64,000 bases of DNA, from the NCBI RefSeq assembly GCF_029784155.1, contig NC_073691.1, positions 48,838,490 through 48,902,489 on the forward strand, in the 5' to 3' direction. This stretch comes from Uranotaenia lowii. Taxonomy: Eukaryota; Arthropoda; Insecta; Diptera; Culicidae. Position numbers and translations under genes: made by a program. Shown one piece after another: positions 20,216-31,800 of the stretch. The notes below the pieces were generated by a model. That model made no database searches. It had not been told where the DNA came from and worked only from the letters and a program-made list of their open reading frames with translations. Every line of letters starts with the position of its first letter. Position 1 is the first letter of the stretch.

Positions 20216-21475
20216 TGAAGTGTCGCCCACGGAGCTAAAGTTCACGTCGTCTGCTACTCCTGGTTGTCCAGTAACGAATGTTTTTCCATGGCATGCTACA
20301 TTAGTTTGTAAGGCAATATTGTACACACAAACTCAATCATGCATAGTAAGAATGGGCAATATAGTATAAAGTGCCATATGAACTTTAACTACGATACTAC
20401 ATTTACTTTCCCCTTTTTTTAAATTATATTTTCATTCAACTTATTTAGTATTCATTCAACATGGCCTCGCATACAAATTCTGATGGACTGATTTCTTGTC
20501 CATGGATTTCTTAACCGTATCTCGATCAAAGGTTACAATACTGTCACTACTCACAAGTTGGCTTGGACCTTGGACTAAACCACCTCTATCTCAGTTGTTC
20601 TCTAGAATACCACTAGTTCACCTTGACCTTATTAGGGTAAACATAGTATACGCTTGTTCTCCAACAAAGCCTCATCTTTTTTTCTAAGACTAATAGCATT
20701 ACCTCCTTCTATGTATACTATCAGTTGTAGTCTCTCCGTCTTTAATGAAAAAAAAAAGGGTCAGGGTTTGATTAATTGGATTCTTAAAAGAAGCAGTAGG
20801 ATAAAGAAATTAACCGACAAAATTGTTCAGTTTGGAAGAGACTCTCCATGATTCAGGTAACTTAAACATACTGGTTCTCGATAACTGAAAGAACTTACAC
20901 AGACATTACAAGCTAAATGATAGAAATGAAAAAAAAAGAAAAGAAGTAAAGACGGAGAGACTACAACTGATAGTATACATAGAAGGAGGTAATGCTATTA
21001 GTCTTAGAAAAAAAGATGAGGCTTTGTTGGAGAACAAGCGTATACTATGTTTACCCTAATAAGGTCAAGGTGAACTAGTGGTATTCTAGAGAACAACTGA
21101 GATAGAGGTGGTTTAGTCCAAGGTCCAAGCCAACTTGTGAGTAGTGACAGTATTGTAACCTTTGATCGAGATACGGTTAAGAAATCCATGGACAAGAAAT
21201 CAGTCCATCAGAATTTGTATGCGAGGCCATGTTGAATGAATACTAAATAAGTTGAATGAAAATATAATTTAAAAAAAGGGGAAAGTAAATGTAGTATCGT
21301 AGTTAAAGTTCATATGGCACTTTATACTATATTGCCCATTCTTACTATGCATGATTGAGTTTGTGTGTACAATATTGCCTTACAAACTAATGTAGCATGC
21401 CATGGAAAAACATTCGTTACTGGACAACCAGGAGTAGCAGACGACGTGAACTTTAGCTCCGTGGGCGACACTTCA
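20216..21475. mobile_element. Foldback-type palindrome: 529-bp arms, 202-bp loop
   Basis: The left arm 20216-20744 and right arm 20947-21475 are exact reverse complements wherever compared. Both outer tips read TGAAGTGTCGCCC, and both arms encode the same 63-codon open frame on opposite strands (20496-20687 and 21195-21004), which looks like a by-product of symmetry. The loop is AT-rich and non-coding. No transposase or clear TSD is visible (flanks TTAAA and AGCCA). The identity of the arms means recent origin, gene conversion or an assembly inversion artefact. Confidence 0.9.
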
Positions 21476-22453
21476 AGCCACCCTCTTTATTTTTCATAAA
21501 AAGAAACTAGAAAAGAAACGTTGACAGATTTTCCATCCAATTTTCAGAAATATTAGTTTAGCAAGAAACTAATTTATTTCAGAGTTTCGAAATGTTTTGA
21601 TGGAATGATCAACATTTAATTTTATAACGTTTGCAAAAAAACGATTAATCTTTCCAAAAATTCAGAGTCATCAGATGCCAACTGGATACCGAAAAAAATG
21701 AATAAATTAAGCACCTCGAAAATGTGTGTCCCACAAACTTCTAGTTTTTTTTAATTAATCGATTCCTTCCTTTTTAAAAAGTACTGTACTAAATAGTACA
21801 TCAAATCGAAGAAGGTATGCTTAAATGATTTTTCAACGGCAATTTCTTAACCTTTCGGATAAACTAAATAACCCTAATTCAATTTCCTTCCATAAATAAA
21901 ATCAAAATAGTCATCATTCCGCTGCCCGTTGCTTCAGTTTTATCATAGAAAAGTTATTTGTTGGCTCAGCACTAATTGATCATCAAGATCAAATATAGCT
22001 TTTTGGCCGAGAGTTTCAATAAGTTCTGAACCGTGTCTCGGTACTGTCGACCATGTTAAGAGATGCCACCGTCTCCTTATTTAGTGTAAGCAAATGACGT
22101 TTAAATAAACGTCTGCATTTAGGCAGGTTTTATGTACCAATAGCTAAGAGATCCTGCATGGTTTTAGTCAACCTCACATGATTGATGATTTTTCAATTCA
22201 TTTGCTTTCTGATGATTTCCTCGAATAAATGATTCCCCTTCATAAAAAGCAATATATATTAAATTTTACTTATTCCCCGTTAGCTTAGGCTTAAGTTTTT
22301 AGCCCACCTCTAAGTGTAGGGAGGAATTGTTGATTTTTGTTTTTTTGAATATATTTCGAGAATTTCAGTGTAATTTTTCTGGCCTTTGTAAACAACAAGA
22401 AGCTCATATGCTAATGTATTTTTTCAAAAACATGAAAGAAAAATTTCGATTTC
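21476..22453. other. Intergenic, no recognised feature
   Basis: AT-rich spacer. Neither strand gives a recognisable frame or inverted-end element. Confidence 0.5.
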
Positions 22454-22798
22454 TAGCGTAACATTTCATAAGGGCGAAACTAGCAGTTAGCTCGAAACGA
22501 GAAAAACGCGTTTGAAATTTCGGAACATCTAATCAAATCCTATTTAAAAAATCGACCACTTTTTGTTCAACAAATTCAATAAAAGGGGATTATATTCACT
22601 TATTGTTCGTTGGTTATCAAAATCTTTAACTTTTTTCACTAATTTTCAGAGATTTCCGAGTTTCGTCTTTTTTTGTTTTCGATTTCAGTTACGCCTGCAA
22701 GTTTCGCCCAATTGATCGGCCGTTTTTGTTTTGGTTTTGAAGTTTCGCCCATTGGTCCAACACGCAAAAACTAATTAGGCCGTTTTGTCACACACGGT

Positions 22799-23122
22799 TG
22801 TGCAACCTGGTTCCGGTCGAGGCCAAGAGATCAGGAAAACTGCATTCTCACCTGAGGATAATTCAGGCACGTTGGCGGAAAACTGCGGCGATACCGATGG
22901 AGCGGAGCATGCACCGCGTGCGTTCGGGTTACATGTTTGAACTCGACTCGCTGAGGTAGGGCGAGGCAGCTTATGCGCGTGGGGCGAAATCCCAACGGTG
23001 ACATCTGGTGGTAACTCATTGTTTACTGACGAGGGGTGCTTTGATGACTGTTCGATACTTTGGTAATAGATTTATTGACTCGAATGTAGAACAGAAATAA
23101 TATCGTCTGGCGGTATCCCACA
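22799..23122 (-). repeat. LTR (3' LTR of the minus-strand element)
   Basis: 324-bp direct repeat, TG...CA bounded, identical by eye to 27377-27700. It contains a 62-codon frame (23019-22831) that is duplicated in the other LTR and has no known match. Confidence 0.93.
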
Positions 23123-25949
23123 TCTCCTACTTACTCCAAAAAAAAAATGAAAAAAAAGATTCTTTGCTCTATTCTGATTGAGGTTTTCTTTTCTTATTTT
23201 CGTACCTATTTTTGTTGTATGTATGGTGAATATTACTCAAATTCTGATTCATCCGGTTTCAATTAGCTTCTTTTTCTTATTATTTTTAATACACTGATAT
23301 TTTGTAGTCAATGTTATTCCTGGACCCTTTTTTTGGATAACACTATATAAAATCCCCATCGGAAAACGCTTTGTGGATCCTGACAAAATATATTGAACAA
23401 GTTGTATTTCAATTCAAGGCCTAAACTCATTGTTTCAAAACCATTTTAGAGATTTTATCCGACTGAATGTCTCGGAAATATGTAGATACACTTTCCATCC
23501 GCCGAAAGTAGATTAAACCATACCAGCACTTAAGCGCGAGAACGAATGATGATAGGGAAAAGGTAGGATCGGGGCATATGTACTGGCTTTGTTGTCTAAT
23601 CGAGGAAATTCCTTTGCTGGACCTATGTCCCAACTCATATATTTCACAATTTTTTTACATCAAGGATTTTATGCCCTTTTAAAATGTTTGTATTGGCTGG
23701 TTTATTTTTATTCAGGCCGGTTAACACCAACTATGTCATGTGTAAAAACTTATGAGTTATCGTTATTTACTTCTAAGCGTGTATCTTGTCAAACCGAAAG
23801 AAAGTAAACAAATGAAATCAAAATTTAATACTTCGCCTCAATCCGGGCATCTGCAACCGAATCACGGACCATCAATCACCTATAAGGAGGAGAAAAAAAA
23901 CATCGCGACGTGTGTGCAGCAACAGCGTGTGGCTTCGAAGACACCATTATATGAACCTCTGTAGTGGCTGGCCAAAGACGTGAGCCGGAATCAACTTCAC
24001 CCTCTCGCTCCAGAAGAAAAACCATTGGACTCGGGACCAATTGCAGTACTCTCGAACCAACCCTGTGTAACAGAAAAGGTGGGGAGACGGGTAGCTAATC
24101 CGACTGATCCTCGAAACACGGTGCCGAACAAGTCTATAAAATGTGTTCGAAAAGGGGTGCAAGCGGCAGTCGGAAAAGTAACCCTTCGAATCTTCACCTG
24201 CTATGGATAAAACTGAGAAAATACGCTGCATCCGCCAAATGGTCAAAAAAGCTTCATCTTTGTTACTGCTCTCGTCAGTGCCGTCCTGATGCACTTCCAA
24301 CGCTTTCGGCGCACAAGCACGGAAGAAATCGTCCGGAAAAAAAAACGCCAGTCATTATTCGCTCATCCGATGACTCCTGTGACTGCATCCAGAATCTTCG
24401 TTTCTGAAACTGAACGGAAATGACCTTACCAAGTCCATCGTATTATCAGAAATCCCAGCCTAATCCTTTTTTTCTTTTTCTTTTTAGACTTCGATAATTC
24501 CACAGAAAAATTCGATTTCAAAGCATGGTCTACGAAACATTGCAATTGGTGCCTCAGTCATTCATCATGCTGTACGGCCTACATCATTAAATGGAGCTGA
24601 AGACCTCGAAATATCGGCAAATTTTGACGCCAACGGTCTCGAGAATTTACAAAGCTCGATTCACTTCTCGGTCCCAAAAATGGTTCCAACAACACGAACG
24701 TAGATCAAACAGGATAACGTTTTGCATACTTTTCCGTCGTGGATACGACTCAGCGCCCAACCAAACCACACAGAGCAATTAAAAACAGGGTTACAGGGCA
24801 GTTACAGGGTTGATCGGCGCCAATCTTACTTCTCTGACTGCTACAACAATCAAAACAACAACGAAATTTAGTGGAGTACAAAATTATCAATATCACTACT
24901 TTCGTAATCAGGCTGCAGCCACACCGACAAAAAACGCTACCAAGGCGGTGGTCTTTCTGAGCAACTCGTCGCCCGCCGAATCAAATGCTACCTTCGATCG
25001 TTCTATCAATATGATGTCTCAGAATCACACGGAACACCATCCTAGAATAACAAGAACATGTGACGCAACAGCTGAACTGGCAGAGTGACATTTTGTTTCG
25101 CATCTCAATGCACAACGCAGTTAATTAAGTTACGATTCCAGCAGTAGCTCGCAACAACTGAGGCAGCAGAAACAGAAGCCAGCAACTCATCGGACAGTCT
25201 GAACAACACGTTTATCTTAGCAAATGACAAACTCATCAGCGGCTAGTCGGATGAACGCCAATCAAGGCAAATCATTTAATTAGCGAAGCCGTTCCAAGAG
25301 GTTCGCAGAAACTGTCATGCAAACGCAAACAGAGCCTTAGCCTTCTGTGGTCTCACGTATCTTACACTAGGATTCTCAAAATCGCCTCGACACCAACAGA
25401 AGACGACTTGTGTCGACTCGTTATCTGGTACTAAGTTGCGCCATTTTCAGTTCCACCGAATATTAAGGGACTCTTCGTGGGGTCATCTGAATGTATGAAG
25501 CTCTGTGTCTCGGCATATTCTAAACGTGAATCAGCAAATCGAAACATCATAACGCCTGCTTCGGACTACTATTAAACCATTTAATTGGAAGCTAGGGATC
25601 TACTCTGGTAACTGCTTTGCTTACCCCGAACGTAGCCGGATTGCAAATTGATACAGCAGAATACTTCATTTTATTGCTTAATGCAGTGTGCAACATGTCA
25701 TATCCCAAAAATCTCAAATCTGTCAGCAGAAAAATAATTCGGCCCCATCGCGCAGATCATTTGTACACTGTTGAAAGAAGGCATCGCGTCAAAGCTCGCG
25801 AAAGCCTTTTTATTGCTGAATCCCTGTTTTAAACTTGTTAGCTTAATCGTACAAAAACCCTTCGTGCTACTGACGCCTCAAACACTGCCAATCAATTAGG
25901 CTGTTTTTAAGGCTAACCTTCACATCGCGTTAATTATGAAATTTTTTAA

Positions 25950-26655
25950 ATCTGAAAAGCGGAGGCCTTCGTCGTGCCAACTTTACACTTTCTTATGCAA
26001 ACAGGCCTAAGTCGTGTCAGGCCTCCCATGTCAACTAGGCCGAGTTGTTTCAGCCTTCACCGCACCATCATTTAAACGTTTTTCTAACGGCTGATTCTCA
26101 ATTTCAACTTAAACATTATACCAGGCGGAGGTCTTCGTCGCGCCAGACTGATTCTTTCTTTTTTTAGGCGGAAGTCTGCATCGCGCCAATTTTTCAACTT
26201 TCATAATCTACCAGGCGGAGGTCTTCGTCGCGCCAGACTGATTCTTTCTTTTTTAGGCGGAAGTCTGCATCGCGCCAATTTTTCAACTTTCATAATCTAC
26301 CAGGCGGAGGTCTTCGTCGCGCCAGACCGATTTTTCAGGCGGAAGTCTGCATCACGCCAATTCTTGAACTTTCATATTCTACCAGGCGGAGGTCTTCGTC
26401 GCGCCCAACTTATTCTCTTTTTTTTCAAGGCGGAAGTCTGCATCGCGCCGACATTAAACTTTGATACTCTAACAGGCGGAGGTCTTCGTCGCGCCAGGCA
26501 GCCTTAATCAAATAGGTAGATTCTCTATTTTTTCAGGCGGAAGTCTGCATCGCGCCAATTCAATATCCTTATTTAAACAGGCTATACAACAGGATTCAAC
26601 GCTCCATCATTCGAAATTACATTTTGTAACAGGCGGAGGTCTTCGTCACGCCAGA
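25950..26655 (-). repeat. Tandem ~90-bp units of two GGCG...CGCC hairpin-like modules
   Basis: Modules GGCGGAGGTCTTCGTCGCGCC-like and GGCGGAAGTCTGCATCGCGCC-like alternate. The first type starts at 26124, 26214, 26303, 26385, 26475 and 26632 with mostly 82-90 bp spacing, and the second lies between them (for example 26167). More divergent copies start at about 25957. Each module can close a GGCG/CGCC stem. In element sense the array lies 0.7-1.4 kb downstream of the 5' LTR, where packaging or dimerisation signals usually reside; that role is inference. Confidence 0.85.
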
Positions 26656-27376
26656 CAGCTAGTACCACCAATAAACTGATTTTCAATTGAAACTACAGAA
26701 GCCTGTTTTACGTTGCGAAACTTTTTGTTAGAAGCCTTTTAATAAAAGAAGTTCAACTATGATAGTCATCAGTTAAGGGAATGATGAAGCAAAAACAACA
26801 ATTTGATGTCTATAGCAGTGTTTCACTCTTACTGATCGAAGAAAACCAATAGATTCCTGTGCTTTAAGCACTGCAAAGCCTAAATTTGAATATAATCATC
26901 ATCACCATCAACCTTGCAGATTAATGCAGTTATCATTCCAATCACGTTCGAGAACTTCCTGTCACAGAGGGTGCTGTTATCATTTATCAAGAAACGTTTG
27001 TATCATATTTTAAGAAAGGAAATAAAACAGAGCAGGTGTGCATTTAACAAGCTACCAAATAAGATTCCCGTTGCCAGATTGTGTCGCGCACATTAGTTTA
27101 TCGAGCCGGTACTGCTAGATCATTTATAAGATTCGAGAACGAGCCCAAAAAAAGTATCGAATAGGACATACGCATAATAAAAAATTCACAATCAAACAAA
27201 GCTTTAATTTGCATAACTTTTACTCTACTGCCTACACTGTATACGCTTGCCATGCAGTTGCAAAAAAAAAAATGGCTGCTGAAAATCAGAACAAGACTCA
27301 CCTTTTCTGATCATAACTGGTTCTGTAAATTAAGCTGTTACTGGCCAATGTAACAGCTCCTGGCAGGATCGCCAAT

Positions 27377-27700
27377 TGTGCAACCTGGTTCCGGTCGAGG
27401 CCAAGAGATCAGGAAAACTGCATTCTCACCTGAGGATAATTCAGGCACGTTGGCGGAAAACTGCGGCGATACCGATGGAGCGGAGCATGCACCGCGTGCG
27501 TTCGGGTTACATGTTTGAACTCGACTCGCTGAGGTAGGGCGAGGCAGCTTATGCGCGTGGGGCGAAATCCCAACGGTGACATCTGGTGGTAACTCATTGT
27601 TTACTGACGAGGGGTGCTTTGATGACTGTTCGATACTTTGGTAATAGATTTATTGACTCGAATGTAGAACAGAAATAATATCGTCTGGCGGTATCCCACA
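27377..27700 (-). repeat. LTR (5' LTR of the minus-strand element)
   Basis: Partner of 22799-23122. It is followed in minus sense, after an AT dinucleotide, by the primer-binding-like sequence TGGCGATCCTGCC, which fixes the element's orientation. Confidence 0.93.
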
Positions 27701-28654
27701 ACGGTCAACTCAGTTACGCCTATTGGCCCTACACGAATAGAAAAATTCACCCCATTTTTAATAGGCGTAACTTCACGTTCCAACAAAAATGCATCAACAG
27801 GAAGTTTCGCCCAATTGAATTTTATTAATTTTTTGAAAGTTTTAAGTGATTTTAAGATGAAACCGCGTTAATAAGGTAAAGTGCAACCGCGTACATCCGG
27901 AATGACCGTTAACTCGATTTGTTTACATTTGGCAGTTTCGCCCTTTTTAAATGTTACGCTAGATTTCATCCAAACAATATAAAATCGCACAACTGTTTTG
28001 GATTTCATCTTTACTTTCTTATTTTACATCGTAGCCACATACCCCTCGTTTAAGCGAATCGATCAACGTGATTCTGCATGCTGTTAATCGAAAATGTAAA
28101 TTGTTGTCTGTGTTGTTCATATACCTGTGACCTGTGATTTTTGTTCGGATCATCGAATTTAAAGTTCCCCGTTGAATTTTTTTGCCTAATAAAATTAGTA
28201 TTTCCGGTGCTGAAGAGTTTGTTTTAAAACTGAGTTAATTGATGAATAATTTCTTATAAATAAATTCTATTTTGTAATTTCAAAACTAAATAAAATAGCC
28301 GTTGCAATGAACGCTTGTGGCCCACTGTCCCATTGAACGAAAGTCTGTACCATCGTTGTCTGTGCTCTCCACTTGTTGAATGTTTTTGTTTCGTTTTGTT
28401 TTGATCGAATGCGGAAGTGCTGACAGCTTTGTAGTTTCGCATTAATTTGAATCCTTGTTCATGTTACATGTTTTTCGTGTTTTAAAGCAACTTTGAGAAT
28501 TTTTTTGACTTGATATTAAAAAATAAATAAATAAAAATATAACCGTTGTTACATAAACCTTTATTTTAGTCGTAAATTGACAAATCAGGGCAGTCAGTTC
28601 AAAATTCTTTCAAACAGAAGCATCACCATCTCAACACTGGCACCACTATACATT

Positions 28655-28664
28655 CCATATATGG
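28655..28664. promoter_or_regulatory. CArG-box palindrome upstream of TMC gene
   Basis: CCATATATGG fits the SRF/MEF2-type consensus CC(A/T)6GG exactly and sits in a longer perfect palindrome ATTCCATATATGGAAT (28652-28667), 150 bp before the start codon. A TTTATAAA-like box follows at about 28670. Confidence 0.35.
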
Positions 28665-28813
28665 AATGGTTTATAAACCTGGAACGTCAAAACGGATTGG
28701 AAAATTTTCCAGCTTTGTTGCGTCGTCAAAGAGAGAAAAGGTGAAATCGTTTCCGGAGATATTTTCGAAATGTTCCAAAATAGTGTCGTTTAACCACATC
28801 CGGATTTGGTGTA

Positions 28814-31800
28814 ATGATGGCTGCAACTAAATTGCAGCAGCATCGCCGAACGGTTAGTGATGTGTTTAATATTGAGGTGATAGACGACGAGGGTGGTGCT
28901 GCAGGCAATGGTGGTGAGTCACGACGATACAAGGAAGTCAACGATCAGCAACAGCATCCGGGATTTGGTGCCACTCCTAAATGTTCACCTTCGTCGTCGT
29001 CCAGCGATTTCCAGAACACGAGCGATAGCAACTTTCTGCTGCGTCGGGATGATGCCTATCGTGGTCAGTACAGTTTCAGTGGGGAACTTCGAAAGAGTGG
29101 TCTCGGTCGGAAGGAAGAGCTGGACGAAGAACTGGACCAGGTGCAAGATTTCGAAAGGAACCTGAGCGGGCTGGGCGTTGGCAACGATGACGATGGCGAA
29201 GGCATTAACGACGAAGACGATGACGATGGCAGCCAGTTCGAAACAAGCGCCGGCACAGATTGTAGCAGAGCAAGTCGAGTGGCTGTCGATGTAAGTGTAT
29301 TTTTAAATTTACATATCACTACAGACTGAAGCTTGCTCGGCTTTCTCGTTAGAATTATTTTAGTTATTATTATTGTTGCCATATGCAGCGTGACGACGAC
29401 CACAACAGGGTTTGTTTTGATGAAATTTCTTTACCATTGTGTTTGCAGAGTTTTCGAAGATGGTCGGCCAATTTTGGGAAGAGCATCAAAAATAACAAAC
29501 GAAACATGTACAACAAGACGGTCCGATTGATGCCCTCGCGGTTGCAAAAAAGTGAGTACCCAACTTCTCATAGGATATTAGCAACGATTGATCTGGTTCT
29601 CGATTGCAAAGGGAAAAAGTAAACTTTCAAGGCTACTTCAACCTGCTGCCCTAGACTAGCGAGATAAGCGGAGCATGAGCTATTTTTAGAACTGCCATCA
29701 TGTACTTACTCTCGAGCGCAAGAACGGCTTTGTTTTTGTTCTCTTGAGCAAATCTTTATGCTCTGTTCGTTGTAATCTGTTTGAGTCAATCATTCGCTGA
29801 GCTAGTTTTAAGAGTTAAACTGTATCATGGAAGAAAGTTTACAGCTTAATGAATTGTACGTGTTGACTTGTCATCGGATTGTCTATGGTTTATGACCTCA
29901 TCGGGGAAGCGAAAAAAGGCACAACGTTGCGGAAGCTACGAGCAGAGCCAAAGTTATCTATTCTTGGTGAAAGTGTCACCAAAACTAGACGAACCAAAAA
30001 GGCGAACTGCTTTTCGAGCCTAAAAAACCCGGCGGTAAAGACCGCCGACATCAAGAAGATTGTCGCATCTATTGAGCGCAACGACTTGGATGAGTTTACA
30101 ATTGCAGAGGAGCTCGAGAAAGAACTTTCCATCATACCTAGCATGAGCAACGAATCCGTAGCTATAAAAGTGAGAAAGGCGTACGGTGGAATGCAGATTG
30201 CAACGATTCGTCTCCCAAAAACGGCCAACATGCTACTGACGGTAGGGAGTATAAGGGGACTTTAAGACCGCGCCCAGGATACCGAAACAAATGCAACGCT
30301 GCTTCAATTGCTGAGACTTAGATCACCAATCACAAAGCTGCAACGGACCTGACCGGTCACGATATTGCCGAAGATACGGTGAAGAAGGACACTTCGTTAG
30401 AGATTGCAGAAATCAACCGAAAGGCAACAGGCGGATGACAACAAGGCGGAGCGTTATGCAAGAACGAAGATAATAAACCATGGGGCCAAGTCTATAGAGT
30501 TGCACTGGCAAGATTCGGTGGCCCAAGGTCGTCGACCGGAAAGTGTCCAGAAGAATTGAAAGAGATCGTTACACATCTTTTCCCGCAGCATAGCCCGACG
30601 CAGTGACCACTACGACGCGTGAGCCCATGACATCGAGCCAGTAACGAACGAGGAACTAGTGGCTATCGCTAAAAAACTTGCGGTGAATAAGGCCCCTGGT
30701 CCGGACGGAATCCCAAATGCAGTGTTGTGTCATGATCACCGGCGAAACAATCGAGGATGTAGAAGATCTTGCAACGGTGTCCTTAGAAAGGGTTGGCATC
30801 TGGAAGGAGGGAAATAAGCTTCAGATAACTCACCAAAAAACCGAAGTTCTACTCGAAAAAGTTGTGCCGCCCATGAAGATTGCTGGTGTAGACACGACAT
30901 CTTCGAAACAGTGAGAGTGTATCGAAAGTAATCGATTCATTTGCCTGGATTATGTCGAACTGCCATGGTCCAAAGAGTAGAAAGAGACGTCTTCTTGCAA
31001 GCGTAGCACTGTCGAAACTACGGTACAGAGGAGCGGCCTGGAGCTCCACCATAGAGGTAGAGCGCAACAGATCCAAATTACGGAGCACGCATAGGGTGAT
31101 AGCCATGCGAGTTTCCTGTGCATACAGGACCATATCAGCAGATGCAGCTTTTGTTATCGCGGGCATGATACCCATCGACAAAACTCTGGTGGAGGATAAG
31201 GAGTGTTACGAAGCAAGAGCTGATAGAGGAGTACGTAAAGCTCAACGGGCAGCTTCAAAGCTCAATTGGCAAGAGCAATGGGACGCATCAAACAACGCCA
31301 GTTGGACGCATAGGCTAATCCCGCGACATTAAGACAGAGTAAATCGGAAGTATAGAGAGGTCAACTTCTACCTGACGCAGTTTCGAGTAAAAAAGTTGAA
31401 GAATTGGTATTGACACTGAAATTTAACACTTGTCGGACAAACAAACTAACTTCAAGTAATAATTTGTATAAGACAGGTTAAAAAAAAATCTACGATAATC
31501 ATTACCTCGTGTATTTCAACCTCTCTATTTTTTCACTGATTGGCATATACATTTAAATAAACTATTATTATGCGACTCTGACCCATGGGAGCTCCTATGG
31601 ATGTCGCTAATAGAGTAGACCACTCTAAAACGCCTTATGATCAAAATTTATCTCAAATTCCTTTTTTTATGTTTAAGCTCTTTCCATCGATGGCGATCTC
31701 ATCACCACGACGGCTTCGGACATCGAGCAGATCACCCTGGAGCTGGAACAGCGGGAACAGCTGATGGGGGACAACCCCCACTCGGAGCAGCTCCGAATCG

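Larger units (their letters stand above)
22799..27700 (-). mobile_element. Non-coding LTR retrotransposon (LARD-like), young
   Basis: Two 324-bp LTRs (22799-23122 and 27377-27700) appear identical and are flanked by the 5-bp TSD ACGGT (22794-22798 and 27701-27705). The element is in minus orientation: a primer-binding-like TTGGCGATCCTGCCAGGA follows the right-hand LTR at 27375-27358, and a purine tract GGAGTAAGTAGGAGA (23137-23123) precedes the left-hand LTR. In that sense the LTR begins TGTGGGATACC, ends TTGCACA and contains AATAAA. The 4.25 kb interior has only short unrelated frames and no gag, protease, RT or integrase motif, so it must be mobilised in trans. A tandem hairpin array lies in its leader half. 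Confidence 0.9.
22454..27961. mobile_element. MITE-like element (TAGCGTAACATTT ends) split by an LTR element
   Basis: TAGCGTAACATTTCATAAG, then GGCGAAACT, at 22454-22485 is mirrored at 27931-27961 with a few changes. Between them, on both sides of the LTR insertion, the motif AGTTTCGCCCAATTG recurs (near 22700, 22745 and 27800). Without the 4.9 kb insertion the element is about 0.6 kb. It is non-coding. It is probably flanked by TA, but the tip itself contains TA, so the TSD is not certain. Confidence 0.55.

Noticed and set aside
20496..21195. Identical 63-codon open frames on opposite strands
   Set aside because: They are the same sequence in the two palindrome arms. Composition and lack of any motif suggest a symmetry by-product, not a gene.
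22831..23019. 62-codon frame repeated at 27409-27597
   Set aside because: It lies wholly inside the LTR and duplicates because the LTR does. No upstream or downstream coding context.
25950..26655. CRISPR-like spacing of repeats
   Set aside because: Linkers between modules are themselves similar to each other, the genome is eukaryotic, and the array lies in an LTR element.
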